Of a stretch of 64,000 nt of DNA, positions 55,427-62,909 are shown piece after piece. Position 1 is the stretch's first letter. Each line of letters starts with the position of its first letter. This DNA comes from Sphingobium sp. JS3065 (lineage in GTDB: Bacteria; Pseudomonadota; Alphaproteobacteria; Sphingomonadales; Sphingomonadaceae). The notes under the pieces are model-generated. The model had not been told where the DNA came from. It searched no databases and saw nothing but the letters and a program-made list of their open reading frames with translations. The DNA is taken from positions 248,001-312,000 of the forward strand of contig NZ_CP102664.1 of the NCBI RefSeq assembly GCF_026427355.1, written 5' to 3'. Both the position numbers and the translations under genes were made by a program.

Positions 55427-56636
55427 ATTCGACTATATCGCCATCGATCCCGCAGGGAAGGAACGCCTGGGGCGGGTCAAGGCCGATACGATGGACGATG
55501 CCCGCGCCCGGCTGGATGCGCGCAAGCTGTACATCGTGCGGATCGAACCGGGAGCGGTGGAAAAGGCGGGCAAAAGGGCGGGATTGCCGCTGCGGACGCC
55601 GCGTCTCTCGGCCAAGGAATTGACGCTGTTCACGCGGCAATTGTCGACGCTGATCCAGGTCAGTCCGCTGGAGGAATCGCTGCGCACCATCGGGCGGCAG
55701 AGCGAGCAGCCGCATGTGCGCGCCATCGTCGCCAGGGTGCATTCCGGCGTGCTGGAGGGGCGGCGGTTGGCCGATGCCCTGGGGGCGGAGCCGAAAAGTT
55801 TTCCGGCGCTCTATCGCGCGATGGTCTCCGCGGGCGAGAGTTCGGGCAGCCTGCCCACGATCATGGATCGGCTGTCCGATTTGATGGAGCGGCAGGCGGT
55901 GATCCGGTCGAAGGTGCTGACCGCCATTGCCTATCCCAGCGTGCTGGCGGCCTTCGCCGTGTGCGTGGTCGCGGCGCTGATGATCTTCGTCGTGCCCAAG
56001 GTGGTCGAGCAGTTCGATACGGTGGGGCAGCAATTGCCGCTGCTGACGCGGATGGTGATGGGGGTTTCGGCTTTCCTTGCCGGTTATTGGTGGTTGCTGC
56101 TGATCCTGATCGGTATCGCTGGTTTCGGCTTCTGGCAGGCGTTGAAGATAGAGGGTTTTCGCTATCGCTTCGATGCCATGCTGTTGCGCCTGCCGCTGTT
56201 GGGGCGGTTGATTCGCGATCTTCATGCGGCGCGGATGGCGCGGACCCTGTCGACCATGGTGGCGAGCCGCCTGCCGTTGATGGAGGGGCTGTCGCTGACC
56301 ACCCAGACCGTGCACAACCGCGTGCTGCGCCAGGCTTCGGAAGAGATTGTAGAGGCCATTCGCGGCGGCGGCAGCCTGTCGGCGGCGCTGCGGCGGGCGG
56401 GCGTGTTTCCGCCGCTGCTGGTCTATCTGGCGGCAAGCGGGGAGAGCGCGGGGCGGCTGGATACGATGCTGGAGCGGGCGGCGGAATATCTGGAGCGGGA
56501 ATTCGACAGCTTCACCTCCACCGCGCTCGCCATGCTGGAGCCGGTGATCATCATATTGATGGGCGGCGTCGTGGCGGTCATCATCCTGTCCATCCTGCTG
56601 CCGATCCTGCAATTGCAGAGCCTGACCGGGGCCTGA
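55419..56636 (+). CDS. gspF: Type II secretion inner membrane protein GspF
   Basis: 405 residues. Two T2SSF helical domains (FTRQLSTLIQVSPLEESLRT, then ARTLSTMVASRLPLMEGLS) alternate with three transmembrane helices (about 172-193, 220-243 and 375-400). It is the platform protein that receives torque or motion from GspE. The ATG lies inside the gspE 3' end (8-nt overlap). Confidence 0.93.
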   Translation: MAEFDYIAIDPAGKERLGRVKADTMDDARARLDARKLYIVRIEPGAVEKAGKRAGLPLRTPRLSAKELTLFTRQLSTLIQVSPLEESLRTIGRQSEQPHVRAIVARVHSGVLEGRRLADALGAEPKSFPALYRAMVSAGESSGSLPTIMDRLSDLMERQAVIRSKVLTAIAYPSVLAAFAVCVVAALMIFVVPKVVEQFDTVGQQLPLLTRMVMGVSAFLAGYWWLLLILIGIAGFGFWQALKIEGFRYRFDAMLLRLPLLGRLIRDLHAARMARTLSTMVASRLPLMEGLSLTTQTVHNRVLRQASEEIVEAIRGGGSLSAALRRAGVFPPLLVYLAASGESAGRLDTMLERAAEYLEREFDSFTSTALAMLEPVIIILMGGVVAVIILSILLPILQLQSLTGA

Positions 56637-56646
56637 AGGAGTATTT

Positions 56647-57120
56647 ATGCGTGACTTCCTCTCTCTCCGTCAGTCCCGCCTTCGCGGGAATGACGAAAAG
56701 GACGGCGAAAGCGGCTTTACCCTTGTCGAACTGATGGTCGTCATCGTCATCATCGGCCTGCTGGCGACGATCGTGGCGATCAACGTCATCCCGGCGACCG
56801 ACACGGCGCGGGTCGAAAAGGCCAAGGCCGACATTTCCACCATCGAACAGGCGCTGGAGCAATATCGGCTGGATAACCTGACCTATCCGGCGGGGAACGA
56901 CGGATTGCAGGCGTTGATCAGCCCGCCCGCTTCGCTGGCCCAGCCCCAGCGCTACCGGCGCGGAGGCTATATCAAGAAACTGCCGAACGATCCCTGGGGG
57001 CGGCCCTATATTTATGCGGTGCCGGGCCGGAAGGGCGCGTTCGACATCCGTTCGCTGGGCGCGGACGGCCAGCCAGGCGGCGAGAATGAGAATGCCGACA
57101 TCACTTCCAGCGAGCTTTGA
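56647..57120 (+). CDS. gspG: Major pseudopilin GspG
   Basis: 157 residues. The prepilin cleavage site is ESG|FTLVELMVVIVIIGLLATI, and the conserved C-terminal parts are DISTIEQALEQYRLDN, LPNDPWGRPYIY and SLGADGQPGGENENADI (calcium-binding loop). The 24-residue leader is unusually long: codons 8-17 (RQSRLRGNDE) are translated from a palindromic dispersed repeat. An AAGGAG site sits 6 nt before the ATG, which supports this start. Confidence 0.94.
   Translation: MRDFLSLRQSRLRGNDEKDGESGFTLVELMVVIVIIGLLATIVAINVIPATDTARVEKAKADISTIEQALEQYRLDNLTYPAGNDGLQALISPPASLAQPQRYRRGGYIKKLPNDPWGRPYIYAVPGRKGAFDIRSLGADGQPGGENENADITSSEL
56668..56695. repeat. Palindromic repeat inside the gspG leader
   Basis: CGTCA-GTCCCGC-CTTC-GCGGGAA-TGACG, a hairpin with a GTCATTCCCGC-type arm that belongs to the same palindrome family as 7552 and 38219. 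It lies wholly within coding sequence, between the start codon and the prepilin peptidase site. Confidence 0.85.
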
Positions 57121-57139
57121 TCGCTCGCCGTCAGGATTG

Positions 57140-57238
57140 AAGTCCTTGAAACGTTCCGCCGAACAGGGCTTTAAGTCCTTGAGACGTTCCGCCGAACACG
57201 GCTTCACGTCTTTGACACGTTCCGCCGAACACGGCTTC
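57140..57238 (+). repeat. Three tandem 33-bp copies of the gspH prepilin leader
   Basis: Units at 57140-57172, 57173-57205 and 57206-57238 encode KSLKRSAEQGF, KSLRRSAEHGF and TSLTRSAEHGF. Each is an exact 11-codon unit, carries a TTG codon at the same position, and ends in the Gly-Phe of a prepilin peptidase site. Only the last is followed by TLIE, giving the canonical G|FTLIE site. Confidence 0.93.
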
Positions 57239-57661
57239 ACTTTGATCGAGCTGATGGTCGTGCTGACGATCATCGGCTTCCTTTCGGCTGCGGTGGTGCT
57301 GGCGATCCCCGATCCGCGTGTACGGGTGATCGAGGATGCCGACCGCTTCGCCGCGCGCGTTGCCGCCGCGCGCGACGAAGCGGTCGTCACCGCGCGCCCC
57401 ATGGGGGTGTGGGTTTCGGCGTCCGGCTATGGGTTCCAGCGCCGCGAGGGCGCGCAATGGACGCCGCTGGAGGACAAGCCCTTCGTCACCGCCAACTGGA
57501 AGGGGGGAACGCGGGCGCTGGTCGGCAAGGATGGGCGGCAACAGATCGGCTTCGACGGCACCGGCCTGCCGACCGATCCCATGACGGTGACATTGGCGCG
57601 TGATGGCGAGCGGGTGGCCGTAACGGTCGACATGGCCGGGAAGGTCATGGTCGGTGGATAG
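57146..57661 (+). CDS. gspH: Minor pseudopilin GspH with triplicated leader
   Basis: 171 residues from the TTG at 57146, chosen because AGGA lies 9 nt upstream and because a single unit (TTG, x, CGT TCC GCC GAA CAC GGC | TTC) would encode an ordinary eight-residue prepilin leader. Downstream are the methylated helix FTLIELMVVLTIIGFLSAA and a short beta-rich domain of GspH type. Alternative ATG starts at 57086 and 57092 lie inside gspG. Only the third Gly-Phe is followed by glutamate at +5, so cleavage is expected there, leaving a 30-residue leader. Confidence 0.85.
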   Translation: MKRSAEQGFKSLRRSAEHGFTSLTRSAEHGFTLIELMVVLTIIGFLSAAVVLAIPDPRVRVIEDADRFAARVAAARDEAVVTARPMGVWVSASGYGFQRREGAQWTPLEDKPFVTANWKGGTRALVGKDGRQQIGFDGTGLPTDPMTVTLARDGERVAVTVDMAGKVMVGG

Positions 57662-58037
57662 TCCCTGCGTTTCTGACCGTGCCCCGGAACGAGGCTTCAC
57701 TCTCCTCGAAATGCTCGTCGCGCTCGCCGTGTTCAGTCTGGCGGCGCTGGCTTTGGTGCGTTTGCAGGGGGTGACGCTGCATACCGCGGCCGACCTCGAT
57801 AGCAAGGCCATGGGACAGATCGTCGCCCGCAACCTGATGGTGGAGGTGCAGACCGATCCCGCGCCGCCGTCGCTGGGCAATGAAGAAGGCGATGTCGATA
57901 ATGGCGGCCGCCGCTGGCACTGGACGCGGCAGGTCAAGGCCACCGACGACAAGCGGCTGTTGCAGGTGGACCTGACCGTCGACGGGCAGGCCGGATCGTC
58001 CCCCGTGGTGCTGAGCTTCGTGCGGGTGGCGCCATGA
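57654..58037 (+). CDS. gspI: Minor pseudopilin GspI
   Basis: 127 residues from a GTG overlapping the gspH stop. The leader ends PERG|FTLLEMLVALAVFSLAAL. The body contains QIVARNLMVEVQTD and GGRRWHWTRQVKAT, typical of GspI. It starts the pseudopilus tip complex with GspJ and GspK. Confidence 0.92.
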   Translation: MDSPCVSDRAPERGFTLLEMLVALAVFSLAALALVRLQGVTLHTAADLDSKAMGQIVARNLMVEVQTDPAPPSLGNEEGDVDNGGRRWHWTRQVKATDDKRLLQVDLTVDGQAGSSPVVLSFVRVAP

Positions 58038-58672
58038 GGCAGACGCCTTCCACAGAGGCTGGTTTCACGCTGATAGAGTTGCTCGTCGCCCTGACGATCT
58101 TCGCCATGCTCGCGGCGGCGGGCGTGCTGTTGCTGGGCAACAGCGTCTCGGCGCAGGCGCAGATCAAGCTGCGGCTGGACGATATGGCGGCGGTGCAGCG
58201 GGCGGGCGGTGCTCTGGCGGCCGATCTGGGGCAGGCGGTGCCGCGCATCAGCCGCACGGAAGCGGGGACGCTGGCCCCGGCCTTCTGGTCGCATCGGGAG
58301 GGTGAGAGCCTGCCCGTGCTTCAGTTCGTGCGCGGCGGGTGGGACAATCTGGGCGACCTGCCACGGCCTTCCTTGCAGAAGGTCGAATATTGGGTGCGGC
58401 AGGGGCGGCTGGAACGGCGGACCTATGCGCAGATCGACGGCGCGGCGGGGGACGAGCCGGCGGCGCTGCTGGATCATGTGGAGGATGTCGCGCTGCGCTT
58501 TCGCGACGCCAGGGGCGACTGGCGGGACGATTGGGCGCCGACCCAGCCCGACCTGATGCCGCGCGCCGTGGAGATGAGCGTGAGGCGGACGGGCGAGCCA
58601 CCCGTGACGTTGCGCTTTCTGGTCGGGCCGGGTCCGTTGGAGAAGCTGGAAGGGGAGGCGTTAGGTGGCTGA
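58034..58672 (+). CDS. gspJ: Minor pseudopilin GspJ
   Basis: 212 residues. The leader ends TEAG|FTLIELLVALTIFAMLAA. Family parts include QRAGGALAADLGQAVPR, LQFVRGGWDNLGDLPRPSLQKVEYWV and LLDHVEDVALRFRD. It overlaps gspI by 4 nt and gspK by 8 nt. Confidence 0.92.
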   Translation: MRQTPSTEAGFTLIELLVALTIFAMLAAAGVLLLGNSVSAQAQIKLRLDDMAAVQRAGGALAADLGQAVPRISRTEAGTLAPAFWSHREGESLPVLQFVRGGWDNLGDLPRPSLQKVEYWVRQGRLERRTYAQIDGAAGDEPAALLDHVEDVALRFRDARGDWRDDWAPTQPDLMPRAVEMSVRRTGEPPVTLRFLVGPGPLEKLEGEALGG

Positions 58673-59654
58673 TCCCCGAAAGACGAGCGAGCGCGGCGCG
58701 GCGCTGCTGACGGTGCTGCTGCTGGTGGCGGTGATGGCGGTGGTCGCAGCGACCGCGCTGGAACGGCTGGCGCTGGCGACGCGGATGACGGGCAATGGCG
58801 GCGCGGTCGATCAGGCGCGGGCCTTTGCCGATGCGGGAACGGAGATTGCGCGCCTGCGGATCGGCGATCTGGTGGCGGCCAATCCGGGCAAGATGACTCT
58901 GGCCGGGAACTGGATGGGGACGCCTCAATCCATCGCGATGCCGGGCGGGATGGCGACGGCGCGGGTGACGGACGGCGGCAATTGCTTCAACCTCAACAGC
59001 GTGGTCGCTGGCGAGAATGAGGCCGACCTGAAGGTCCGGCCCGTGGGCGTCTCGCAATTCCAGGCGCTGTTGCAGGCACTGGGCGTCGACGCGCGGCAGG
59101 CGCAGGTGGCGGCTGCGTCGCTGGCCGACTGGATCGACACCGACAGCAGCCCCCAGCCGGGCGGGGCGGAGGATGAGACCTATGCGCGGGCGGCCCGGCC
59201 CTATCGCACGGCGAACCGCTTCATGGTCGACCTCAGCGAGTTGCGGGCGGTGAACGGGGTGACGCCCGCGATCTACGATCTGGCGCGGCCCTGGGTGTGC
59301 GCGTTGCCGACGGCGGATTTGTCGCCGATCAACATCAATACCCTGCTGCCCGGTCAGGCGCCGCTTTTCGCCATGCTGATGCAGGGGCGGTTGAGCGTCC
59401 CGCAGGCGCGGCAATTGCTGGCGCAGCGGCCGGCGGGCGGTTACGGCAGCACCGTGGCCTTCTGGGCCGTGCCCGCTCTGGCAGGGTTGAACCCGCTGGA
59501 AGAAGTGGCGAACCAGGTCAAGTTGACGACGGGATTTTTCAGGGTGGAAGTGTCGGTGGATGTCGGGGGAACGCAGGTGGTCGAACGGGCGCTGATCGAT
59601 GCGCGGCAAAGCCCGGCCGTGCTGATAGGCCGTAATTGGGGGACGGGTGCGTGA
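58665..59654 (+). CDS. gspK: Minor pseudopilin GspK
   Basis: 329 residues from a GTG start. The hydrophobic N-terminal helix follows SERG|AALLTVLLLVAVMAVVAAT, and GspK lacks the E5 of other pseudopilins, as here. The large domain has ADWIDTDSSPQPGGAEDETY, RFMVDLSELRAVNGV and SPININTLLPGQAP. It caps the pseudopilus tip. Confidence 0.93.
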   Translation: MADPRKTSERGAALLTVLLLVAVMAVVAATALERLALATRMTGNGGAVDQARAFADAGTEIARLRIGDLVAANPGKMTLAGNWMGTPQSIAMPGGMATARVTDGGNCFNLNSVVAGENEADLKVRPVGVSQFQALLQALGVDARQAQVAAASLADWIDTDSSPQPGGAEDETYARAARPYRTANRFMVDLSELRAVNGVTPAIYDLARPWVCALPTADLSPININTLLPGQAPLFAMLMQGRLSVPQARQLLAQRPAGGYGSTVAFWAVPALAGLNPLEEVANQVKLTTGFFRVEVSVDVGGTQVVERALIDARQSPAVLIGRNWGTGA

Positions 59655-60763
59655 ACGAAGGGCTGATCGTCGTTCTGGCCGAGACGCCCGGTGTGGAGCC
59701 GTCGTGGATGCGGGTGGCGAACGGCGCCGTCGTGCAGACCGGCGCGGGCGCGAACTGGCTGGCGGCATGCGGGCTGACGGCCCTGCCGGACGATATGGTG
59801 GTGATGCTGGTGCCCCCTGCCGCTCTGGTGACGCTGCATGAGGGAAGCTATCCGGACCTGCCCGCGCGGCAGGGGCGGGCGGCGGCGCGGCTGGCGGCTT
59901 TGGCCGGGGCGATCGTGCCCGCCGATCAGCTTTTTGCGGCCGCCAATGAGAATGACGATCCCGCAAGGCCGCATCTGGTCGCCGTGGCGGCGCGGGCCGA
60001 TATGCAGCATTGGCTGCTCTGGGCGCAGCATCATGGGCTGGACCCGGACATCATCGTCCCTGCGCCATTGCTGTTGCCGGAACCGCGGGAAGGTTTCCTG
60101 CGCGGGATCATTGGCGGCGCGCCGGTGTTGCGGGGCACGGATATGGCGCTGGCCGGTGACCTGGCGCTGCCGGAACTGATCGGCGATGCGGCGGTGCGGG
60201 ATGTGCCGCATGAGCAGATCGATGCGCGGGCCATCGCCGCGCTGGACGCGCCGCCGCTGGACCTGAGGCAGGGCGATTTCGCGAAACGGATGCGCCGCTC
60301 GTTCGACAGGCGGACGCTGGGACGGATCGTGCTGTGGAGCGGGCTGATCCTGCTGGTGAGCCTGTCGATCGCGCTGGTGAGCCTGACGAAGCAGCATTTC
60401 GCGGCGAGCGGGCTGGACGCCGACAGCCTGACGCAGGCACGGCAGATCGTGCCCGGCGCGACCGACCTGGTCCAGGCGGAGGCGGAGATGAACCGTCAGC
60501 TCGCGGCCCGTGGGGCAGGGGGGCATGCCTTCACCGCGCCGGTCGCGGGGGTGCTGGACGCGATGCAGCATGTGCCGGGCGTGGCGCTGACCGCCCTGTC
60601 CCGCGACCCGGACGGGATGGTGCGGGCGACGCTGGCGGCCGCGAAGATGGAGGATATCAACAGCGTGTTGCTGGCTTTGCAGGCGGCGGGCTTCACGATC
60701 ACGGCGACGCCTTCGCAGGAACCCGGCGGGCGGATGCTGGCAGACATTACGGTGCGGTCATGA
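59651..60763 (+). CDS. gspL: Type II secretion protein GspL
   Basis: 370 residues from a GTG overlapping the gspK stop. The N-terminal cytoplasmic part (about 1-215) has the actin-like ASKHA layout that binds GspE; one transmembrane helix at about 230-252 (IVLWSGLILLVSLSIALVSL) is followed by a ferredoxin-like periplasmic domain. It recruits GspE to the platform. Confidence 0.88.
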   Translation: MNEGLIVVLAETPGVEPSWMRVANGAVVQTGAGANWLAACGLTALPDDMVVMLVPPAALVTLHEGSYPDLPARQGRAAARLAALAGAIVPADQLFAAANENDDPARPHLVAVAARADMQHWLLWAQHHGLDPDIIVPAPLLLPEPREGFLRGIIGGAPVLRGTDMALAGDLALPELIGDAAVRDVPHEQIDARAIAALDAPPLDLRQGDFAKRMRRSFDRRTLGRIVLWSGLILLVSLSIALVSLTKQHFAASGLDADSLTQARQIVPGATDLVQAEAEMNRQLAARGAGGHAFTAPVAGVLDAMQHVPGVALTALSRDPDGMVRATLAAAKMEDINSVLLALQAAGFTITATPSQEPGGRMLADITVRS

Positions 60764-61248
60764 TGGAACGTCTGAAACGCCTTTGGGACGAGCGGTCCCC
60801 GCGTGAGCAGTGGATGCTGGGCCTGATGTTCGCGCTGCTGGCGGTGGTGATATTGTGGCTGGGGCTGTTGCGGCCGCTCGATGCGGCGCAGCGTTCGGCC
60901 CGCGATGCGCTGCGCGAGGCGACGGACCGCAATGCGGCGATCCGGGCCAGGGTGAAGCTGTTGAAATCCTTGCCCCGCGTGACCGGGGCCGCCGATGCGG
61001 GCGTGCCGCTGGACCAGTTCATCGGGCAGAGCGCGGGCGAGGCCGGACTGACGCTGGAACGGGCACAGGCGCAGGGAACGGACCGGCTGGACATCGCGAT
61101 CGCTTCGGTACGGCCGGTGGCGCTGTTTTCCTGGCTGGCGGCGCTGGAGGCGCAGGGCGCGCGGGTCGAAACGATGAGCGCCCGGCCGTCCCCCACGGCG
61201 GGCAGCGTGTCGGTGCAGGCGGTGCTGGTGCGGGGCGGGGGGCAATGA
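60760..61248 (+). CDS. gspM: Type II secretion protein GspM
   Basis: 162 residues. A short cytoplasmic N terminus with ERLKRLWDERSPREQWML, one transmembrane helix (about 20-40) and a periplasmic domain. The ATG overlaps the gspL stop by 4 nt. It partners GspL. Confidence 0.85.
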   Translation: MMERLKRLWDERSPREQWMLGLMFALLAVVILWLGLLRPLDAAQRSARDALREATDRNAAIRARVKLLKSLPRVTGAADAGVPLDQFIGQSAGEAGLTLERAQAQGTDRLDIAIASVRPVALFSWLAALEAQGARVETMSARPSPTAGSVSVQAVLVRGGGQ

Positions 61249-61967
61249 TGGGCTTGTCGCTCTCGCGCCGGATGCGCATGGCCTTGATCCTGTTCTTTGT
61301 CGTGGGTTTCATCCTTTTCCTGCCGATGCGGATCGCGCTGGGCATGACGGGGCTGGATCGGCTGGGCACCGCGGCGCGGGAAGTGCGGGGCACGGTGTGG
61401 AGCGGCGGGATCGACGGGCTGATGCTGGGGACGACCTCGCTGGGGTCGGTCCATGCCGGTCTGTCGCCCATTTCCTTGCTGGTCGGCCGGGCGCGGTTCG
61501 ACATCTGGCGGCGCAACGGGGCGGCGGACGATTTGAGCGGGGCGCTGACCGTCGGGTTCGGGCGGATCGGGATCGACGACGTGACGGGCGTCGTGCCGCT
61601 GGGGCGGACATTCGCGCCGCTGCCGGTCAGCAGCTTCGTCATGGAGGATGTGTCGGCCTGGTTTTCGGGCGACCGCTGCGGCCATGCCGAAGGACGGGTG
61701 CGGGCACAGATGACGGGGCAGTTTCCGGGGCTTAACCTGACCCAGGGCCTTTCAGGCGTGGCGATCTGCGATGGCGAAGCGCTGCTGCTGCCGCTGGTGA
61801 GCCAGTCGGGGCTGGAGAAGGTCAATCTGCGTCTCTGGCGCTCAGGCCGCTATGTGGCGGAGATGCGCGTGGAGACGGCGGATGCGACCCTGGGCGACGC
61901 GCTGGCCAGGGCGGGTTTCGCCGATGCCGGGGGCGTGCGCGTGCTGAAGGTCGAAGGGACGCTGTGA
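61245..61967 (+). CDS. gspN: Type II secretion protein GspN
   Basis: 240 residues. One N-terminal transmembrane helix (about 11-31, MALILFFVVGFILFLPMRI) and a beta-rich periplasmic body (REVRGTVWSGGIDGL, GLNLTQGLSGVAICDGEALLLPL). The position between gspM and the peptidase and the length fit GspN, a subunit present in only some type II systems. It overlaps gspM by 4 nt. Confidence 0.82.
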   Translation: MMGLSLSRRMRMALILFFVVGFILFLPMRIALGMTGLDRLGTAAREVRGTVWSGGIDGLMLGTTSLGSVHAGLSPISLLVGRARFDIWRRNGAADDLSGALTVGFGRIGIDDVTGVVPLGRTFAPLPVSSFVMEDVSAWFSGDRCGHAEGRVRAQMTGQFPGLNLTQGLSGVAICDGEALLLPLVSQSGLEKVNLRLWRSGRYVAEMRVETADATLGDALARAGFADAGGVRVLKVEGTL

Positions 61968-62725
61968 TCCACGCCTTTCCCGCCTTGCTGGGCGGCATAT
62001 CGGGCGCCATTGCGGGGAGTTTCCTCGCCACGCTGATCCTGCGCTGGCCGCAGGGGCGCGGGATCGCGCGCGGGCGGTCGTCCTGTGACGGGTGCGGGCG
62101 GGTTCTGGGCGCGACCGACCTTGTCCCCATGATCAGCGCTTTGGTGCAGCGCGGGCGTTGCCGGACCTGCGGCGCGGTGATCGATCCGCTGCATGGGCGG
62201 GTCGAAGCGGGTTGCGCGATCGTGGGCGCGCTTGCCCTGGGCTTCGCGCCCGATCCGGGCGGCATCGGCTGGGCGTTGCTCGGCTGGCTGCTGTTGACGC
62301 TGGCGGTGCTGGACAAGCGCCATTTCTGGCTGCCCGATGCGCTGACCCTGCCGCTGGCCTTTCTGGGCTTCACCATCGGGCTTTGGACCACCGATGCGAG
62401 CATGGCGGACCGCGTGATCGGCGCCGTGGCGGGTTATCTGGCGCTGCTGTTCGTGGCGCTGGGCTATCGGCGGTTGCGGGGGCGGGACGGGCTGGGGCTG
62501 GGCGATGCGAAGCTGCTGGGCGCGCTGGGCGCATGGTTCGGCTGGCAGGCCTTGCCCTTCATTCTGTTGCTGGCGGCGAGCCTGGGGCTGCTGGCCATTC
62601 TGGCGGCGATGGCGATGGGGCGAGCCGTCCATGGCGCGACGCGGGTGCCGCTGGGTAGTTTTCTCGCCTTGGCGGCGGTGCCGGGATGGTGGCTCTCGGT
62701 GCTGGCCACCGGGGCCGGGACATGA
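61964..62725 (+). CDS. gspO: Prepilin peptidase / N-methyltransferase GspO
   Basis: 253 residues from a GTG overlapping the gspN stop. The zinc-binding loop CDGC ... CRTCG is present, as are the two catalytic aspartates in LDKRHFWLPDALTLP and GLGLGDAKLLGALG. About seven membrane helices. It cleaves and N-methylates the pseudopilins GspG to GspK. Last gene of the gsp operon. Confidence 0.93.
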   Translation: MIHAFPALLGGISGAIAGSFLATLILRWPQGRGIARGRSSCDGCGRVLGATDLVPMISALVQRGRCRTCGAVIDPLHGRVEAGCAIVGALALGFAPDPGGIGWALLGWLLLTLAVLDKRHFWLPDALTLPLAFLGFTIGLWTTDASMADRVIGAVAGYLALLFVALGYRRLRGRDGLGLGDAKLLGALGAWFGWQALPFILLLAASLGLLAILAAMAMGRAVHGATRVPLGSFLALAAVPGWWLSVLATGAGT

Positions 62726-62832
62726 CCCGTGCAGAGAATTTTCAGGATGCGGTGAAACCCCGTTGACCCATAAGCCCGCTCTGCTTATAGCGCCGCCTCA
62801 CCGCAGGGCATGGCCCGGCGGAATGCCCATGG

Positions 62833-62909
62833 GGCGGAGTAGCTCAGCTGGTTAGAGCAGCGGAATCATAATCCGCGTGTCGGGGGTTCAAGTCCCTCCT
62901 CCGCTACCA
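62833..62909 (+). tRNA. tRNA with CAT anticodon (Met, or Ile2)
   Basis: A 77-nt cloverleaf: acceptor GGCGGAG/CTCCGCT (G-T first pair), D-arm GCTCAGCTGGTTAGAGC, anticodon arm GCGGA-ATCATAA-TCCGC with anticodon CAT, T-arm GGGGGTTCAAGTCCCTC, A and encoded CCA. The features fit elongator tRNA-Met; a lysidine-modified tRNA-Ile2 cannot be excluded from sequence alone. It is the integration site of the element to the right. Confidence 0.9.
62866..62909. other. Candidate left attachment site inside the tRNA
   Basis: The 3' 44 nt of the tRNA also encode the C-terminal residues of the serine recombinase (EEGLEPPTRGL then stop). This is the usual result when an element integrates into a tRNA and its recombinase reading frame runs into the att core. 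The exact core length cannot be set without the right-hand copy, which lies beyond the window. Confidence 0.75.

Noticed and set aside
57086..57145. ATG starts for gspH inside gspG (57086, 57092)
   Set aside because: No good ribosome site; the TTG at 57146 has AGGA at a suitable distance and corresponds to the start position preserved in each repeat unit.
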